A stretch of 64,000 nucleotides of DNA from Alkalidesulfovibrio alkalitolerans DSM 16529 (lineage in GTDB: Bacteria; Desulfobacterota; Desulfovibrionia; Desulfovibrionales; Desulfovibrionaceae), in NCBI RefSeq assembly GCF_000422245.1, contig NZ_ATHI01000026.1, positions 1 through 64,000 on the forward strand. The letters run 5' to 3'. Numbering within the stretch: position 1 is the first letter of the stretch; every line of letters begins with the position of its first letter. A program made the position numbers and the translations under genes. This document shows, piece by piece, positions 61,701 through 64,000 of the stretch. A model generated the notes under the pieces. That model did no database searches, was not told the origin of the DNA, and saw only the letters and a program-made list of their open reading frames with translations.

Positions 61701-62975
61701 ATGGCCGATATCTGCGTGTTGTGGGACGACGTCCATCTGTGGGGCCTGATGCTGCGGCGGGCGCTTTCGGCCTTCGAGCTGCCCGCGCGCCTCGTCACCG
61801 GGGCCGAAATCGGCGAGGGGCTGTTGCGCGAGCAACCGCCCAGGGTTCTCATCGTTCCCGGCGGCAACGCCAGGGCCAAGGCGCGTGCCCTTGGGCAACG
61901 GGGCCTTGGCGAGGTGCGATCCTTCGTTGCGGGGGGCGGCGGCTACCTCGGTTTTTGCGGAGGCGCGGGGCTTGGGCTCACGGACGGCGAGTCGAGCCTT
62001 TCCTTGTGCCCCTGGTGCCGCAAGCCCTTCACCTCGCGCATGCAGCACCTCGTCTCGGGCTTCATGCGCGTCCTGCCGGGCGAGCCGGACGCCTTCGCGC
62101 CGACCCCGGCTGGCGAGGGCGCTCCCGAGCCCGAGTTTCCGGTCTGGTGGCCGGGCCGCTTCGCGCCCCGCGAGGACGACGGCGTGACCGTCCTGGCCCG
62201 CTACGGCGGTCCCGGTTCCGAACTGTGGGTGGCGGACATCCGCCTGGACAACCTGCCGGTCTCGGCCTTCGACGACTGGCAGGCGGAATACGGCCTCACG
62301 CTCTGGCCGAGCTTCATGCAAGGCCAGCCGTGCCTGGTGCGCGGCCAAGTGGGCGAGGGCAGCTATGTGCTCTCCTACGCCCATCTGGAGACGCCAGGCG
62401 CGCCCGAGGCCAACCGCTGGCTCGCGCACATCCTCTCGCGCCTGCTTGGCCGCGATGACGCGTCGCTCCAGGCGTCGTCCCTGGCTGTCCCGGCCTGGGA
62501 CGTGGCCGCCGAGCCCGTGCTTTGGGACGATCCGGTGCTGGCCCGGGCGTGGCGCGTCGTGGAGGAACTGGTCCGGCTCGGTCAGGAGCACTTCCTGCTC
62601 TTCGAGCGCACGCCCTGGCTCATCGGCTGGCGGCGAGGGTTGCCGGGCCTGCAACTGAACGCCCTGCGCACCCTGGTGCGCGCGGTCCAGGCCCGCGAAC
62701 CCGGCCACGAGGCGCGGCGCTTTTGGGCCGCAAGGGCCGATGATTTCGCCCGCGACCTCGATCTCTACGGCCGCGCCGTGACCGGCTACCTTCTGGCCGA
62801 ACGGCTGGACATGACGCTCTCGCATTCGCCCGGCGCGCCCGCCGTGACCGGCCTTTCAGACCGCCGCGCCGCGCTCTTCGGCCCGCCCCAGGGCATCAGG
62901 CAGGCGGGCGGCGGGCTGCACGCGCGCCTGCAAGGCCCCCTGGAAGAACTGGCCCGGCTGCTGCTCACGGCCTGA
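61701..62975 (+). CDS. BPL_N / glutamine-amidotransferase-like protein of unknown function
   Basis: A 424-residue protein. The first 230 residues resemble the BPL_N domain, a class I amidotransferase-like fold: ICVLWDDVHLWGLML, RVLIVPGGNARAKA, and the nucleophile elbow GYLGFCGGAGLGL with its Cys. CPWCRKPF adds a CxxC. The remaining 190 residues are helical and unassigned. No signal peptide. The catalytic His/Glu partners of a true amidotransferase could not be placed, so it may bind rather than hydrolyse. It diverges from valS. Confidence 0.7.
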   Translation: MADICVLWDDVHLWGLMLRRALSAFELPARLVTGAEIGEGLLREQPPRVLIVPGGNARAKARALGQRGLGEVRSFVAGGGGYLGFCGGAGLGLTDGESSLSLCPWCRKPFTSRMQHLVSGFMRVLPGEPDAFAPTPAGEGAPEPEFPVWWPGRFAPREDDGVTVLARYGGPGSELWVADIRLDNLPVSAFDDWQAEYGLTLWPSFMQGQPCLVRGQVGEGSYVLSYAHLETPGAPEANRWLAHILSRLLGRDDASLQASSLAVPAWDVAAEPVLWDDPVLARAWRVVEELVRLGQEHFLLFERTPWLIGWRRGLPGLQLNALRTLVRAVQAREPGHEARRFWAARADDFARDLDLYGRAVTGYLLAERLDMTLSHSPGAPAVTGLSDRRAALFGPPQGIRQAGGGLHARLQGPLEELARLLLTA

Positions 62976-63042
62976 TGGACACGTTGACATCGCACGGGCT
63001 TTCGGCAAGGCATGTCCCATTGCCCCACACGCGGAGGCGCGC

Positions 63043-64000
63043 ATGAACGGCATCAGGCTCAGCATCTTCGACCTCTTCAAGATCGGCCCTGGGCCGTCCA
63101 GCTCGCACACCATCGGCCCCATGCGCGCGGCGCGCGACTTCAGCGCCGAGGCCGCGCGCCTCGGTGACGAGACGCTTTCCCGCGCGGCGCGGATCGAGGT
63201 CAGCCTCTTCGGCAGCCTGGCCGCCACGGGCCGGGGGCACGGCACGGTCAGGGCGGTGCTCGCGGGGCTCTTGGGCATGGAGCCGGAGAACTGCCCGCCC
63301 GAGTTCCTGGACGATCTGGCCGCCGATCCCGACCGGGTGCGCGAGATCGCCATCGGCCCGGCCCGACTCACGTTTTCCCCTACGTCCGTGATCTTCGACA
63401 CCGAGCGCCGCGACATCCCCCACCCGAACACGCTGGCCTTTCGCCTTCTCGACGCCGGAGGCCACGGCCTCTTCGAGAAGGAGTATTATTCCGTGGGCGG
63501 CGGGTTCGTGCAATGGAAGGGGTTTGAGCCGCCCGCGCGCGGCGAGCCGCAATACCCCTACGCGACCATGCGCGGCCTGCGCGAGCAACTCGACACTTAC
63601 GGCCCAGGGCTGGCCCGGCTGATGCTGGAGAACGAGAGCGCCGTGACCGGCGCGTCCGAGGTGGAGGTCATGGCCGGGCTGGACACGGTGCTCGGGGTCA
63701 TGGAGGCCTCGGTGCGAAACGGCCTCGCGGCCGAGGGCGTCTTGCCGGGCGCGCTTGGGCTGCATCGCAAGGCCAGGACGCTGCTCACCCGTTCAGGGAG
63801 CAAGCAGCGCGAGGCCGACCGTTTCATCGCCGAGTTGTGCGCCTGCGCCTTCGCCACGGCCGAGGAGAACGCGGCCGGGCACGTCGTCGTCACAGCGCCC
63901 ACCTGCGGCGCGGCCGGGGTGGTTCCGGCCGTGGCCCACGTCATGCGCGGCCGTCTCGGGTTGTCCGAGCAGTCCATTCGCGAGGGATTGCTGGCGGCGG
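63043..64000 (+). CDS. L-serine ammonia-lyase (partial, runs off window)
   Basis: The first 319 codons of an iron-sulfur L-serine dehydratase, which deaminates serine to pyruvate. The N-terminal beta domain starts SIFDLFKIGPGPSSSHTIGPMRAA, the family signature. The catalytic alpha domain is entered by residue about 190 (NESAVTGASEVEVMAGLD) and carries the cluster-binding region TAPTCGAAGVVPA. The frame is open at the right edge, so the C-terminus and remaining cluster cysteines are not visible. GCGGAGG precedes the ATG. It is a single-chain (SdaA-type) enzyme judging by the fused domains. Confidence 0.93.
   Translation, partial: MNGIRLSIFDLFKIGPGPSSSHTIGPMRAARDFSAEAARLGDETLSRAARIEVSLFGSLAATGRGHGTVRAVLAGLLGMEPENCPPEFLDDLAADPDRVREIAIGPARLTFSPTSVIFDTERRDIPHPNTLAFRLLDAGGHGLFEKEYYSVGGGFVQWKGFEPPARGEPQYPYATMRGLREQLDTYGPGLARLMLENESAVTGASEVEVMAGLDTVLGVMEASVRNGLAAEGVLPGALGLHRKARTLLTRSGSKQREADRFIAELCACAFATAEENAAGHVVVTAPTCGAAGVVPAVAHVMRGRLGLSEQSIREGLLAA

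Overview
The window is 64 kb of GC-rich, densely coded chromosome from a free-living, probably strictly anaerobic bacterium. The gene set fits the Desulfovibrionales (sulfate-reducing Deltaproteobacteria / Desulfobacterota), but no 16S gene is present, so genus is not assigned. Pointers are an F-type ATP synthase cluster with both b' and b subunits but no a or c subunit, an oxygen-sensitive NrdD/NrdG ribonucleotide reductase, a glutamine synthetase III, a DUF2148 ferredoxin-like protein, two FeoA proteins with FeoB, a TRAP transporter, and a Tat-exported multi-[4Fe-4S] protein. No tRNA, rRNA, CRISPR array, transposase or prophage gene was found.

Layout, left to right. 0.2-5.4 kb: a hydantoinase/oxoprolinase A protein diverges from a TRAP transporter (dctP-dctQ-dctM) that has a near-consensus sigma-54 promoter. 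5.6-6.8 kb: a hotdog thioesterase and sfsA. 6.8-13.5 kb: an iron region with a truncated Fur-family protein, two small exported proteins, feoB, feoA and a second feoA behind a clear Fur box, then a diguanylate cyclase, a 51-residue FeoB-associated Cys-rich protein and a Nif11-type protein. 13.8-15.8 kb: NAD salvage (pncB-pncA). 16.6-20.7 kb: two different glutamine synthetases back to back, the type III gene with a sigma-54 promoter. 21-22.5 kb: ogt and a TIGR01212 radical SAM gene. 22.6-28.6 kb: rod-shape and cell-wall genes mreB-mreC-mreD-mrdA-rodA followed by a bactofilin. 28.8-34.6 kb: atpF'-F-H-A-G-D-C. 35.1-37.3 kb: two tandem paralogous radical SAM proteins of visibly lower GC, with a sigma-54-type promoter. 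37.4-40.1 kb: nrdD and nrdG.

40.7-48 kb holds a lipoprotein, an HD-domain/MFS/DUF2148 operon facing a ChrB-family gene across a palindromic operator, a D-Ala-D-Ala carboxypeptidase with a long basic tail, a CinA-like amidase and ThpR. 48-58.7 kb holds a sigma-54-preceded unknown gene, a universal stress protein, a TPR protein, an exported iron-sulfur/membrane pair facing a glutaminyl cyclase across a second palindrome, a thioredoxin-like/NHL protein, a degenerate receiver-TPR protein with a sigma-54 promoter, dapF, a second thioesterase and a carboxymuconolactone-decarboxylase-like protein. 58.9-64 kb: valS, a BPL_N-type protein and an L-serine dehydratase cut by the window edge.

Three themes cut across the genes. 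First, at least five genes or operons have -24/-12 elements at plausible distances from their starts, yet no sigma-54 activator is encoded here. Second, one family of about 120 bp intergenic elements recurs in several copies whose arm sequences differ but stay self-complementary. Third, a mosaic of short palindromes recurs after glnA, after the NHL gene and after dapF. The best candidate for an undescribed system is the sigma-54-linked radical SAM pair at 35-37 kb. All functions are inferred from sequence motifs recognised by eye; no database search was run.
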